From: Aestuariivirga sp.
GTDB taxonomy: Bacteria > Pseudomonadota > Alphaproteobacteria > Rhizobiales > Aestuariivirgaceae
Length of the DNA stretch: 64,000 nucleotides
NCBI RefSeq assembly: GCF_020252405.1
Contig: NZ_JADCDA010000018.1
Span: 62,001-126,000, forward strand
Reading direction: 5' to 3'
In this document: positions 21,097 to 29,698 of the stretch, one piece after another
Position numbering within the stretch: the stretch's first letter is position 1
How the letters are laid out: every line of letters begins with the position of its first letter
The notes under the pieces: model-generated
What the model was told of the DNA's origin: nothing
Seen by the model: only the letters and a program-made list of their open reading frames with translations
Databases searched by the model: none
Program-made: the position numbers and the translations under genes

Positions 21097-22449
21097 ATGG
21101 CAAACGCACCCCGCATCGCCTTCATCGGCGCCGGCTCCACCGTCTTCATGAAGAACATCGTGGGTGACATTCTCATGCGCCCGGCGCTGGCGAACGCCAC
21201 CATCGCGCTGATGGACATCGACCCGCAGCGCCTGGCCCAGTCGGAACGCGTGGCGCGCAAGATCATCCGCTCGCTGGGCGTGAAGGCTGAAGTCGAAACC
21301 CATGCCAGCCAGCGCCGCGCGCTGGAGAATGCCGATTTCGTCATCGTCGCCTTCCAGATCGGCGGCTATGAGCCCTGCACGGTGACGGACTTCGAGGCGC
21401 CGAAGCGCTTCGGCCTGCGCCAGACCATCGCCGATACGCTGGGCGTTGGCGGCATCATGCGCGGGCTTCGCACCGTGCCGCACCTCTGGAGGGTCTGCGA
21501 GGACATGCTGGCCGTCTGCCCCAACGCCATCATGCTGCAATATGTGAACCCCATGGCCATCAACACCTGGGCCATTGCGGAGAAATATCCGCTGGTCCGC
21601 CAGGTGGGCCTTTGCCATTCGGTGCAGGGCACGGCCTGGGAACTGGCGCGCGACCTCGGGATTCCGGTGGAGGATATCCGCTACCGCGCCGCCGGCATCA
21701 ACCATATGGCATTCTTCCTCGCCTTCGAGCACAAACAAAAGGATGGCGGCTACCGCAACCTCTATCCCGATCTGCTCCAGGGTTACGAGGACGGCCGCTT
21801 CCCCAAGCCGTCGCACTGGAACCCGCGCTGCCCCAACAAGGTGCGCTATGAGATGCTGAAGCGGCTGGGCTATTTCGTCACCGAAAGTTCGGAGCACTTC
21901 GCCGAATACACGCCCTACTTCATCAAGCAGGGCCGGGACGACCTGATCGAACGCTTCGGCATCCCGCTTGACGAATATCCGAAGCGCTGCATCGAGCAGG
22001 CGGCGCGCTGGTCAGCCGAGGCGGAGGAATTGCTCACGGCGAAAACCATCCAGGTCGAAGCCTCGCACGAATATGCCTCCTCGATCCTCAATTCCGTATG
22101 GACGGGCGAGCCCTCGGTGATCTATGGCAACCTGCGCAACAACGGCTGCATCACGTCATTGCCCGCAAATTGCGCGGCGGAAGCGCCCTGCCTCGTCGAT
22201 GCCAGCGGCATCCAGCCCACCCACATCGGCGCCCTTCCGCCCCAGCTCACGGCGCTGATCCGCACCAATATCAACGTTCAGGAACTCACCGTCGCGGCAC
22301 TGATGGAAGAAAAGCGCGAGCACGTCTACCACGCCGCCATGCTGGACCCGCACACCGCAGCCGAACTCGACCTTGACCAGATCTGGCAGCTGGTCGATGA
22401 CCTCATCGCGGCCCATGGCGCCTGGCTGCCGGAGTGGCTCCGGCGCTGA
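21097..22449 (+). CDS. melA: GH4 alpha-galactosidase
   Basis: 450 residues, the length of MelA. GH4 enzymes need NAD and Mn. Seen: the Rossmann start IAFIGAGSTVF, metal ligands C173 (GLCHSVQGT) and H203 (GINHMAFF), QYVNPMAINTW, and no signal peptide. It releases galactose from melibiose- or raffinose-type sugars by an oxidation-elimination mechanism in the cytoplasm. GH4 also includes glucuronidases; the galactoside context and CHS motif favour alpha-galactosidase. Confidence 0.88.
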   Translation: MANAPRIAFIGAGSTVFMKNIVGDILMRPALANATIALMDIDPQRLAQSERVARKIIRSLGVKAEVETHASQRRALENADFVIVAFQIGGYEPCTVTDFEAPKRFGLRQTIADTLGVGGIMRGLRTVPHLWRVCEDMLAVCPNAIMLQYVNPMAINTWAIAEKYPLVRQVGLCHSVQGTAWELARDLGIPVEDIRYRAAGINHMAFFLAFEHKQKDGGYRNLYPDLLQGYEDGRFPKPSHWNPRCPNKVRYEMLKRLGYFVTESSEHFAEYTPYFIKQGRDDLIERFGIPLDEYPKRCIEQAARWSAEAEELLTAKTIQVEASHEYASSILNSVWTGEPSVIYGNLRNNGCITSLPANCAAEAPCLVDASGIQPTHIGALPPQLTALIRTNINVQELTVAALMEEKREHVYHAAMLDPHTAAELDLDQIWQLVDDLIAAHGAWLPEWLRR

Positions 22450-22608
22450 GGCGGCGGGCCGCCGCTCCGAAGCCCGGCCGCTTGCGATCGGCGATCATGT
22501 CGCCCCCGTCGGCCCAATCGTCACGGATCGTGGCTTCCTTCCCGCAGTCTGTCCGTCCACCTGCCGGACGTCATGAACCTCCCGGATTGCATTCGTGTCA
22601 GCTGTCAG

Positions 22609-22716
22609 CGCATGTTCCGGTCTGGTGGACTCACCTGACCGGAACATGCGCCAGATCAAAAGCCTGACCATGATCTTGTCGCAAGAGCCGTTCCACTTTT
22701 GCGGATCATGCTTTAG
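22609..22716. repeat. Composite two-stem palindromic repeat
   Basis: Left stem CATGTTCCGG (22611-22620) / CCGGAACATG (22639-22648); right stem from about CATGATCTTGTCGC (22669) to GCGGATCATGC (22711). Closest to the copy at 13763. It lies between the convergent melA and DUF2160 genes and accounts for most of the gap 22450-22722; nothing else was seen there. Confidence 0.85.
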
Positions 22717-22722
22717 GCCGGG

Positions 22723-23046
22723 TCACACCCAGCGGAAGACCACAACTGCCCAGATCATGGCGGCGGCAAGCGCGCCCCACAGGGGCGTTCCGAAGAAGGC
22801 CAGCCAGCCGAGAAAGATGAAAGCCGTTCCCAGATGCGTCATGAACAGGCGGTCGCCGCGCGTCGTCTCAAGCTGGAAGATGCCGCGCCGCGGAGAGCCG
22901 CCCGGCGAGACATATTCCCACACGCCCATGGCCAGGATCGAGCCGAAGAGGTAGAGGAAGAAGGCGATGGTCACCCGGTTCCACGCCATCCAGCTTCCCA
23001 GCGGCTGCTGCCACCACTCGGCCGAGAACATCATTGGCGTTTCCAT
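22723..23046 (-). CDS. DUF2160 small membrane protein of glycerol transport operon
   Basis: 107 residues with three hydrophobic helices and a short positively charged loop (SPRRGIFQ). Small DUF2160 proteins are encoded with glycerol ABC importers in rhizobia and are thought to assist the transporter. The start METPMMFSAEWWQQP has AAGGG upstream. Last gene of the operon, 13 bases after glpQ. Its biochemical role is unknown. Confidence 0.82.
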   Translation of the reverse strand: METPMMFSAEWWQQPLGSWMAWNRVTIAFFLYLFGSILAMGVWEYVSPGGSPRRGIFQLETTRGDRLFMTHLGTAFIFLGWLAFFGTPLWGALAAAMIWAVVVFRWV

Positions 23047-23059
23047 CCTGAGGCCCTTC

Positions 23060-23857
23060 TCACACGCGGCCCAGGGCAAAGCCCTTGGCGATATAGTTGC
23101 GGACGAAATAGATGACGATCGCGCCGGGGATGATGGTGAGCACGCCCGCCGCCGCCAGCAGCCCCAGCTCATATCCGGACGTGCTGGCCGTCTTCGTCAT
23201 GACGGCGACGATCGGCTTGGCGGCCACGGAGGTGAGGTTCTTCGCAAGCAGCATCTCCACCCAGGAGAACATGAAACAGAAGAAGGCCGCAACGCCGATG
23301 CCGGCCGAGATGGTGGGAAGGAATATCCTGACGAAGAAGGACGGGAATGAGTAGCCGTCGACATAGGCTGTCTCGTCGAGCTCCTTCGGCACGCCGGACA
23401 TGAAGCCCTCGAGGATCCACACGGCGAGGGGAATGTTGAAGAGCGTGTGCGCCAGCGCCACGGCCCAGGGCGTGTCGAACAGGCCGACGGCGGAGTAGAG
23501 GTTGACAAAGGGAAGGACGAAGACCGCCGCGGGCGCCATGCGGTTGGAGAGCAGCCAGAAGAACAGATGCTTGTCGCCGAGGAAGCGGTAGCGCGAGAAG
23601 GCATAGGCCGCGGGAAGCGCTATCGCCACCGAGAGCACCGTGTTGATGACGACATAGGTGATCGAGTTGATGTAGGCGTTGTACCAGGTGGGATCGGTGA
23701 AGATCGTGCGGTAGCTGTCAAGCGTGAAGTCGCGCGGGAAGGCGCTGAACCCGCCAAGAATTTCGTTCGTCGTCTTGAACGACATGTTGAGCAGCCAGTA
23801 GATCGGCAGCATGAGGAAGACGATGTAGAGCGTCAGGACGATGTGGCGCTTGCGCAT
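23060..23857 (-). CDS. glpQ: Glycerol ABC transporter permease GlpQ
   Basis: 265-residue MalG-like permease with six helices; the EAA loop is DETAYVDGYSFPSFFVRIFLP without the first residues. One base separates it from glpP. It forms the inner-membrane channel with GlpP. Note that glpQ here is the rhizobial transporter name, not the E. coli phosphodiesterase. Confidence 0.88.
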   Translation of the reverse strand: MRKRHIVLTLYIVFLMLPIYWLLNMSFKTTNEILGGFSAFPRDFTLDSYRTIFTDPTWYNAYINSITYVVINTVLSVAIALPAAYAFSRYRFLGDKHLFFWLLSNRMAPAAVFVLPFVNLYSAVGLFDTPWAVALAHTLFNIPLAVWILEGFMSGVPKELDETAYVDGYSFPSFFVRIFLPTISAGIGVAAFFCFMFSWVEMLLAKNLTSVAAKPIVAVMTKTASTSGYELGLLAAAGVLTIIPGAIVIYFVRNYIAKGFALGRV

Positions 23858-23858
23858 C

Positions 23859-24722
23859 TTACCTCGCCTCCTCGCGCATCATCAGCGTATAGAACAGCCA
23901 GCTGAGGAACAGGATGATGAGGAAGTAGACGATCGAGAAGGCCGCCGCGGGCCCAAGGTCGAAACCGCCCAAAGCCTTCTGGACGAGGTCGATCGAGAGG
24001 AACTTCGTGGTGCTGCCGGGCCCGCCGCCCGTCAGCACGATCACTTCGGTGTAGATCATGAAGGAATCCATGAAGCGGAGCAGGACAGCGATCGTCAGCA
24101 CATGTTTCAGCTTCGGCAGCTGGATGTGGCGGAACACCGCCCAGGGCCCGGCGCCGTCGACCTTCGCCGCCTGGTAATAGGCGTCCGGAATGGCGACAAG
24201 GCCGGCGTAGCAGAGCAGCAGGACCAGCGATGTCCAGTGCCAAACGTCCATCAGCACGACGGTGAACCACGCGGATATGGGTTGCCGCGTGTAGTTGAAC
24301 GGAATGCCGAGGGCGTTGATGCCCTTGCCGAGAAGGCCGATGTCCGGGAGCGCCATGATGTTCCACATGGAGCCGACCACGTTCCACGGCACGAGAAGCG
24401 GCAAAGCCACGAGAACGAGGCAGACAGACACCCACGGCCCCTGGCGCGGCATGCACAGCGCAATGGCGAGGCCCAGGGGAATTTCAATCAGCAGCACAAG
24501 GCCCGTGAAGACGAGCTGGCGCCGGAGCGAGGCATGGAACTCCCCGTCGTGGAGGATCTGTTCGAACCATGTCGTGCCCGACCAGAAGAACTCGTTGTTG
24601 CCGAAGGTTTCCTGGATCGAATAGTTGACGACGGTCATCAGCGGCACAAGGGCGTTGAAGGCCACCATCAGGAACACCGGCAGAACGAGCCACCAGGCCT
24701 TGTTGTTGACGGTCTTGTTCAT
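23859..24722 (-). CDS. glpP: Glycerol ABC transporter permease GlpP
   Basis: 287-residue MalF-like permease. The EAA loop reads QAAKVDGAGPWAVFRHIQLP. The start MNKTVNNKAWW at 24722 overlaps the glpT stop by four bases. Transports glycerol with GlpQ, GlpS, GlpT and GlpV, by analogy with the Rhizobium leguminosarum glp locus. Confidence 0.88.
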   Translation of the reverse strand: MNKTVNNKAWWLVLPVFLMVAFNALVPLMTVVNYSIQETFGNNEFFWSGTTWFEQILHDGEFHASLRRQLVFTGLVLLIEIPLGLAIALCMPRQGPWVSVCLVLVALPLLVPWNVVGSMWNIMALPDIGLLGKGINALGIPFNYTRQPISAWFTVVLMDVWHWTSLVLLLCYAGLVAIPDAYYQAAKVDGAGPWAVFRHIQLPKLKHVLTIAVLLRFMDSFMIYTEVIVLTGGGPGSTTKFLSIDLVQKALGGFDLGPAAAFSIVYFLIILFLSWLFYTLMMREEAR

Positions 24723-25792
24723 CGATGCGCACCCGCCATCCAGCCGTCCTCGTAAACCTGGGTGTGCGCGGGATCGAAAGACAGGAAGGTGCTGCCGCGC
24801 GGCGCCTCGCCGCCTTCCTTCAGCAGCAGCTTGACGGTGTGGCCGTGGCTGCGGGTCTCGACGATGCGGTAGCGGCCGGCGTCGGACACCCTCACCACTT
24901 CCGCCGGAATTCCGGAGGAGGCGATCGACACGAATTCGGGCCTGACGCCCAGCTCGGTCCGGCCGCGGCTGTTTGCCGCTCCGATATTGGCCGCGTCCAC
25001 CGGCGTTCCGCCGAACACCGCCTTTCCGCCGCGCACTTCGCAGGGCAGAACGTTCATTCCGGGAGAGCCGATGAAGTGGCCCACGAAAGTGTGCTGCGGA
25101 CGCTCGAAAAGCTCCACGGGCGTTCCCGCCTGCACCACCTCGCCGAGATTCATCACGACAACCTGGTCGGCGAAAGTGAGGGCCTCGGTCTGGTCGTGCG
25201 TCACGTAGATCATGGTGCGCCTGGTGCGCAGGTGAAGCTCCTTGAGCTTGGAGCGCAACTGCCACTTGAGATGCGGATCGATCACCGTCAGCGGCTCGTC
25301 GAACATGATCACGTTCACATCCGGCCGGACCAGCCCGCGGCCCAGCGATATTTTTTGTTTGCCGTCCGCCGTCAAGCCCGATGCGCGCTTGTGAAGCGTC
25401 TTCGTGAGCTCCAGCATCCCGGCGACCTCGCCGACGCGCGACGCGATCTCGGCCTCGGGCACGCCGCGGTTGCGCAGCGGGAAGGCCAGATTGTCGAAAA
25501 CCGTCATGGTGTCGTAGATGACCGGAAACTGGAACACCTGCGCGATGTTGCGGGCCTCGGGCGAGCTGCGCGAAACGTCCCGCCCGTCGAACAGGATTTT
25601 GCCCGCGGTCGGCGTCAGAAGGCCGGAGATGAGGTTGAGAAGCGTGGTCTTGCCGCAGCCCGATGGCCCCAGCAGCGCGTAGGCGCCGCCATCCTGCCAG
25701 GTGATGGTGAGACGCTTGAGGGCATAGTCCTCATCGGTCTGCGGATTGGCGGAGTATGAGTGGCGCAGGTTTTCGAGGCGGATTTCGGCCAT
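24719..25792 (-). CDS. glpT: Glycerol ABC transporter ATPase GlpT (degenerate signature)
   Basis: 357 residues. Walker A GPSGCGKTT (42-50), Walker B VIMFDEP (161-167) and the switch His H199 (YVTHDQ) are intact, but the ABC signature is LTADGKQ (140-146) instead of LSGGQ, and the D-loop reads LTVID. A TOBE-like domain follows. The start overlaps the glpS stop by one base. It should pair with GlpS; see the finding on the asymmetric ATP sites. Confidence 0.9.
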   Translation of the reverse strand: MAEIRLENLRHSYSANPQTDEDYALKRLTITWQDGGAYALLGPSGCGKTTLLNLISGLLTPTAGKILFDGRDVSRSSPEARNIAQVFQFPVIYDTMTVFDNLAFPLRNRGVPEAEIASRVGEVAGMLELTKTLHKRASGLTADGKQKISLGRGLVRPDVNVIMFDEPLTVIDPHLKWQLRSKLKELHLRTRRTMIYVTHDQTEALTFADQVVVMNLGEVVQAGTPVELFERPQHTFVGHFIGSPGMNVLPCEVRGGKAVFGGTPVDAANIGAANSRGRTELGVRPEFVSIASSGIPAEVVRVSDAGRYRIVETRSHGHTVKLLLKEGGEAPRGSTFLSFDPAHTQVYEDGWMAGAHR

Positions 25793-26856
25793 CAGGACAC
25801 GCGCTCGCCATTGGCTGCGAAGAACAATCCGCGGTCGATATCGACGTGCAGCCTGGCGTGCGCGCCAACCTCGAAGGGGTGAATGCCGTGCGACTGCGAC
25901 ACCCACGTCGCGCCGCCGACATCGAGATGGATGACGCTCTCCGACCCGGACAGCTCGGTGACCAGCACGCGGCCCTCGAGTTCGCCGGCCGGCGCTTCCG
26001 GCGGCAGCGGCGTCACATGGTGAGGGCGAATTCCCAGAATGTAGCGCCCGTCGCTTAAGGAACGCGCCGACGATCCCGCGGGCCACACCTTCCCGCCGAG
26101 CAGCTGAAGCTGAGAACCCCGCTTTTCGACCGGCGTCATGTTGATGGGCGGGTCGGAGAAGACCTGCGCGGACACAAGGTCTTTCGGCTCGCGATAGACC
26201 GAGGAGGTGGGCCCGAACTGGGTGACGCGGCCCTCATGCAGCGTCGCCGTGCCGCCGCCGAACAGCAGCGCCTCTACGGGTTCCGTGGTGGCGTAGACGA
26301 CGATGGCATTGCGGCCGGCAAAGAGCCTCGGCAATTCGTCGCGCAGTTCCTCGCGCAGCTTGTAGTCGAGATTGGCGAGAGGCTCGTCGAGCAGGATCAG
26401 GTCCGAGTCCTTGACGATGGCGCGCGCGATGGCGGTGCGCTGTTGCTGACCGCCCGAGAGCTCCGAGGGCCGCCGCTTCAGCATGGGGCGCAGCCGAAGC
26501 AGGTCGGCGGCGGCCATGACGCGGCGGTCGATTTCGGCCTTGCTCATGGCGGCCACTTTCAGCGGCGAGGCGATGTTGTCATAAACCGTGAAGTTCGGGT
26601 AGTTGATGAATTGCTGATAGACCATCGAGACGTTGCGCTTCTGAACGGCGACATGCGTCACGTCCCTGCCGTTGAACCTGATCTGTCCCGACGTCGGCTG
26701 CTGGATGCCGGCCATGATCTGCATGAGCGTGGTCTTGCCGGACAAAGTGGTGCCCAGCAGCACGTTGAACGAGCCCTGCGGCAGCACGAGCGACGTCGGA
26801 TGGATATGCGTGTCCGCGCCGACGCGCTTGGCGATCTCGATGAGTTCAAGGGCCAT
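25792..26856 (-). CDS. glpS: Glycerol ABC transporter ATPase GlpS (no switch His)
   Basis: 354 residues. Walker A is the odd GTTLSGKTT (35-43), the signature LSGGQQQRTA (133-142) and Walker B LILLDEPLANLD are canonical, but the H-loop reads YATTEP with Thr191 where His is expected. The start MALELIEIAKRVG at 26856 follows the hairpin after glpV; upstream in-frame codons read through that hairpin and are unlikely to be coding. Confidence 0.9.
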   Translation of the reverse strand: MALELIEIAKRVGADTHIHPTSLVLPQGSFNVLLGTTLSGKTTLMQIMAGIQQPTSGQIRFNGRDVTHVAVQKRNVSMVYQQFINYPNFTVYDNIASPLKVAAMSKAEIDRRVMAAADLLRLRPMLKRRPSELSGGQQQRTAIARAIVKDSDLILLDEPLANLDYKLREELRDELPRLFAGRNAIVVYATTEPVEALLFGGGTATLHEGRVTQFGPTSSVYREPKDLVSAQVFSDPPINMTPVEKRGSQLQLLGGKVWPAGSSARSLSDGRYILGIRPHHVTPLPPEAPAGELEGRVLVTELSGSESVIHLDVGGATWVSQSHGIHPFEVGAHARLHVDIDRGLFFAANGERVS

Positions 26857-26903
26857 GAAGATCCGATCGGCAATAGGAACCTGGGGCAAGCCCCGACAAG
26901 GCT

Positions 26904-26929
26904 GGAGCGCGGGATTTCTCCCGCGCTCC
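26904..26929 (-). other. Intercistronic hairpin after glpV
   Basis: Perfect 11-base stem (GGAGCGCGGGA at 26904-26914, TCCCGCGCTCC at 26919-26929) with a four-base loop, 10 bases 3' of the glpV stop. No T-tract follows on the minus strand. Confidence 0.6.
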
Positions 26930-26939
26930 ACTGTTCCGG

Positions 26940-28676
26940 TTATTCCTGCCAGCGCTTGACGATTTCCTCATAAGCAATGGTCTGGCCGGGCTCCTTCTCG
27001 TTGGCGAGCTTTGCCTTCGGGCCATCGGGCCGGCCAAGCCAGTAGGACGGATCCTTCGGCTCCGAGAGACGCGGGCCGCATCCGCCATAGGTCTTGTTGG
27101 CCTTGTCCGCGGCTTCCATGCGGGCCATCACCTGCTCCATTTCGCCAGCGAGGCGGTCCATGGCCTCCTGCGGCGTGAAGGCGCCGGAGTTCACATCGCC
27201 GATCTGCTGCCACCAGAGCTGGGCGAGCTTCGGATAATCCGGCACGTTGATGCCGGTGGGCGACCAGCGCACGCGGTCGGGCGAGCGGTAGAACTCGACC
27301 AGTCCGCCCAGCTTCGGCGCACGGTCCGTGAAGGACTGGTGGCGCACCGTGCTGTCGCGGATGAAGGTGAGACCGACCTGGCTCTTCTTCACGTCGACCG
27401 TTTTCGACACCGCGAACTGCGCATAGAGCCACGCAGCCTTGGCGCGGTCGGCCGGCGTCGACTTCAGGATGGTCCAGGAGCCCACGTCCTGATAGCCGAC
27501 CTTCTGTCCATCCTTATAATAGGGTCCGTGCGGCGAGGGGGCCATGCGCCACAGCGGCATGCCCTGGTCATCCACCGTGTTGTTGCCCTCCGACTTCGGC
27601 GCCACCATGGAGGCGGTGAAGGCCGTGTACCAGAAGATCTGCTGCGCAACGTTGCCCTGCGCGAGTGCCGGAAGCGACTGGTAGAAGTCGTAGTCGGCCG
27701 CCCCCGGAGGCGCGTATTTGCGCAGCCATTCATCCCACTTCGCAATGGCATAGACCGAGGCCGGGCCGTTGGTCTCGCCGCCGCGCGACACGGAGGCGCC
27801 GGAGGGGTTGCACGAGCCCTTCTCCATGCGGATGCCCCACTCGTCGATCGGCACGCCGTTGGGCTCGCCCTGGCTGCCGGCGCCGGCCATCGACAACCAC
27901 GCGTCGGTCATGCGCCAGCCCAGGTCCGGCGCGCGCTTGCCGTAATCCATGTGGCCATAGATCTTGACGCCGTCGATCTCCTTCACGTCGTTGCTGAAGA
28001 ACTCGGCGATGTCCTCGTAGGCCGACCAGTTGACCGGCACGCCGAGTTCGTAGCCATACTTGGCCTTGAATTTTTCCTTGATCTCGGGACGGTCGAACCA
28101 GTCTTTCCGGAACCAATAGAGGTTGGCGAATTGCTGGTCCGGAAGCTGATAAAGCCGTCCGTCCGGTCCGGTGGTGAACTTCGTGCCGATGAAGTCGGCG
28201 AGGTCAAGACCGGGGTTGGTCACGTCCTTCCAGTCGCCGGCCATCATGTCGGAGAGATTATAGGTCTGCTGCAGGCGGGAGTGCGTGCCGATCAGGTCCG
28301 AGTCGTTGACATAACCGTCATACAGGTTGCGGTTTGTCTGCATCTGAGTCTGGACGGCCTGCACCACTTCGCCCTCTCCGAGGATCTGGTGGTTCACCTT
28401 GATGCCGGTGATTTCCTCGAAGGCCTTGGCCAGAACCTTCGATTCATAGTCATGCGTCGGGATGCCCTCCGACAGCACGTTGATCTCCATGCCCTTGAAG
28501 GGTTCGGCGGCCTTGATGAACCATTGCATCTCCTTCAGCTGGTCGTCCTTGGACAGCGTGGAGGGCTGGAACTCGGAATCGATCCATTTCTTGGCGGCGT
28601 CGACGTCGGCAAATGCAGGACTTGCAACCGCCATCAGCGCCATGGCGGCGGCTGAGGCGAGATATTTCAGTCTCAT
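26940..28676 (-). CDS. glpV: Glycerol-binding protein GlpV
   Basis: 578 residues, much longer than usual sugar binders but right for the glycerol-type binding proteins of rhizobia. Signal peptide MRLKYLASAAAMALMAVA cut after PAFA. GGGAGGA precedes the ATG. It captures glycerol in the periplasm for GlpSTPQ. First gene of the operon, divergent from glpR. Confidence 0.9.
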   Translation of the reverse strand: MRLKYLASAAAMALMAVASPAFADVDAAKKWIDSEFQPSTLSKDDQLKEMQWFIKAAEPFKGMEINVLSEGIPTHDYESKVLAKAFEEITGIKVNHQILGEGEVVQAVQTQMQTNRNLYDGYVNDSDLIGTHSRLQQTYNLSDMMAGDWKDVTNPGLDLADFIGTKFTTGPDGRLYQLPDQQFANLYWFRKDWFDRPEIKEKFKAKYGYELGVPVNWSAYEDIAEFFSNDVKEIDGVKIYGHMDYGKRAPDLGWRMTDAWLSMAGAGSQGEPNGVPIDEWGIRMEKGSCNPSGASVSRGGETNGPASVYAIAKWDEWLRKYAPPGAADYDFYQSLPALAQGNVAQQIFWYTAFTASMVAPKSEGNNTVDDQGMPLWRMAPSPHGPYYKDGQKVGYQDVGSWTILKSTPADRAKAAWLYAQFAVSKTVDVKKSQVGLTFIRDSTVRHQSFTDRAPKLGGLVEFYRSPDRVRWSPTGINVPDYPKLAQLWWQQIGDVNSGAFTPQEAMDRLAGEMEQVMARMEAADKANKTYGGCGPRLSEPKDPSYWLGRPDGPKAKLANEKEPGQTIAYEEIVKRWQE

Positions 28677-28723
28677 GGTGGGTCCTCCCTTGATTGGCGC
28701 CTGTTGTTTGGCGCCTGCGGCAA

Positions 28724-28752
28724 ACTATCATGTGAAAACAAATGAAGGTCAA
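28724..28752 (-). promoter_or_regulatory. Predicted glpV operon promoter
   Basis: Minus-strand TTGACC (28747-28752) and GATAGT (28724-28729) with a 17-base spacer, about 47 bases before the glpV start. The AT-rich sequence around 28725-28815 is the natural place for GlpR operators shared with glpR; no confident repeat could be assigned. Confidence 0.45.
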
Positions 28753-28894
28753 CCGGCAAAATTCGAACTATGCTGCGCTGCAATATTGCGCTAAACGAAA
28801 AAAAGTGAAATCATTCTCGACGCAAGCAATCGATCCCCTCTCCGCCGGGGACAGAGGCCGGCAGACAACGAAAGGCCCATACAGCGAAACGCCC

Positions 28895-29698
28895 ATGGAG
28901 AACCTCAGTCCTCGCCAGCACCAGATTCTTGCGCTGTCACGGCAAGTTGGCAGTGTCGCGGTGGAGGATTTGGCGCATCGTTTCGAGGTCACGCCGCAGA
29001 CCATCCGCAAGGACCTGAACGAACTCTGCGACTTGAGGTTGCTTGCCCGCACGCATGGCGGCGCGATTCTGACGTCGGGCGTCGAGAACCTCGCTTACGA
29101 GGCGCGTCGTCTGATGGCCGCCACCGAAAAGGTGGTGATCGGCCGTCACGCCGCGGGCCTCATTCCCAACAACTGCTCGCTGTTTATCAACATCGGCACG
29201 ACGACCGAGGAGGTGGCCCGCGCCCTCATCCTGCATGAGGGGCTGCTGGTCATCACCAACAACATCCATGTCGCCACCATGCTGATGCCGCGCCCGAAGA
29301 TCGAGGTGATCTTGGCAGGCGGGGTGCTGCGCCGGAGCGATGGCGGCATCGTCGGCGAGGCGGCGGCCGACTTCATTACGCAGTTCAAGGTGGATCACGC
29401 GGTGATCGGCGCCTCCGCCCTCGACGAAGATGGCGCAATGCTGGACTTCGACTACCGCGAGGTGCGGGTTGCCAAGGCCATCATGCAGAACGCCCGCAAC
29501 GTCATGCTGGTGGCGGACGCCACGAAGTTCACGCGCACGGCGCCGGTGCGCATCGGGCAGCTGTCGGACGTCGATGTGTTTGTGACGGACAGGGCTCCGC
29601 CCGAGCCCGCCGCCGCCTATTGCGGGGACAACGGCGTGCGCCTCGAAATTGCCCATGAACACGCTTTGAGTGACATCACGAGGGACGCCGCCGAATGA
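28895..29698 (+). CDS. glpR: DeoR family regulator GlpR
   Basis: 267 residues. N-terminal helix-turn-helix VAVEDLAHRFEVTPQTIRKDL (without its last residues a standard DeoR motif), then the DeoR sugar-phosphate sensor with NIGTTTEEVA and ITNNIHVA. It overlaps glpD by four bases and is divergent from the glycerol importer, so it most likely represses both until glycerol-3-phosphate is present. The start MENLSPRQHQ is chosen from domain alignment; the upstream extension is not conserved-looking. Confidence 0.9.
   Translation: MENLSPRQHQILALSRQVGSVAVEDLAHRFEVTPQTIRKDLNELCDLRLLARTHGGAILTSGVENLAYEARRLMAATEKVVIGRHAAGLIPNNCSLFINIGTTTEEVARALILHEGLLVITNNIHVATMLMPRPKIEVILAGGVLRRSDGGIVGEAAADFITQFKVDHAVIGASALDEDGAMLDFDYREVRVAKAIMQNARNVMLVADATKFTRTAPVRIGQLSDVDVFVTDRAPPEPAAAYCGDNGVRLEIAHEHALSDITRDAAE

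Noticed and set aside
23841-24755. Coding frame on the plus strand opposite the glycerol permeases
   Set aside because: Low-complexity His/Arg/Glu-rich translation, opposite hydrophobic permease genes with EAA loops.
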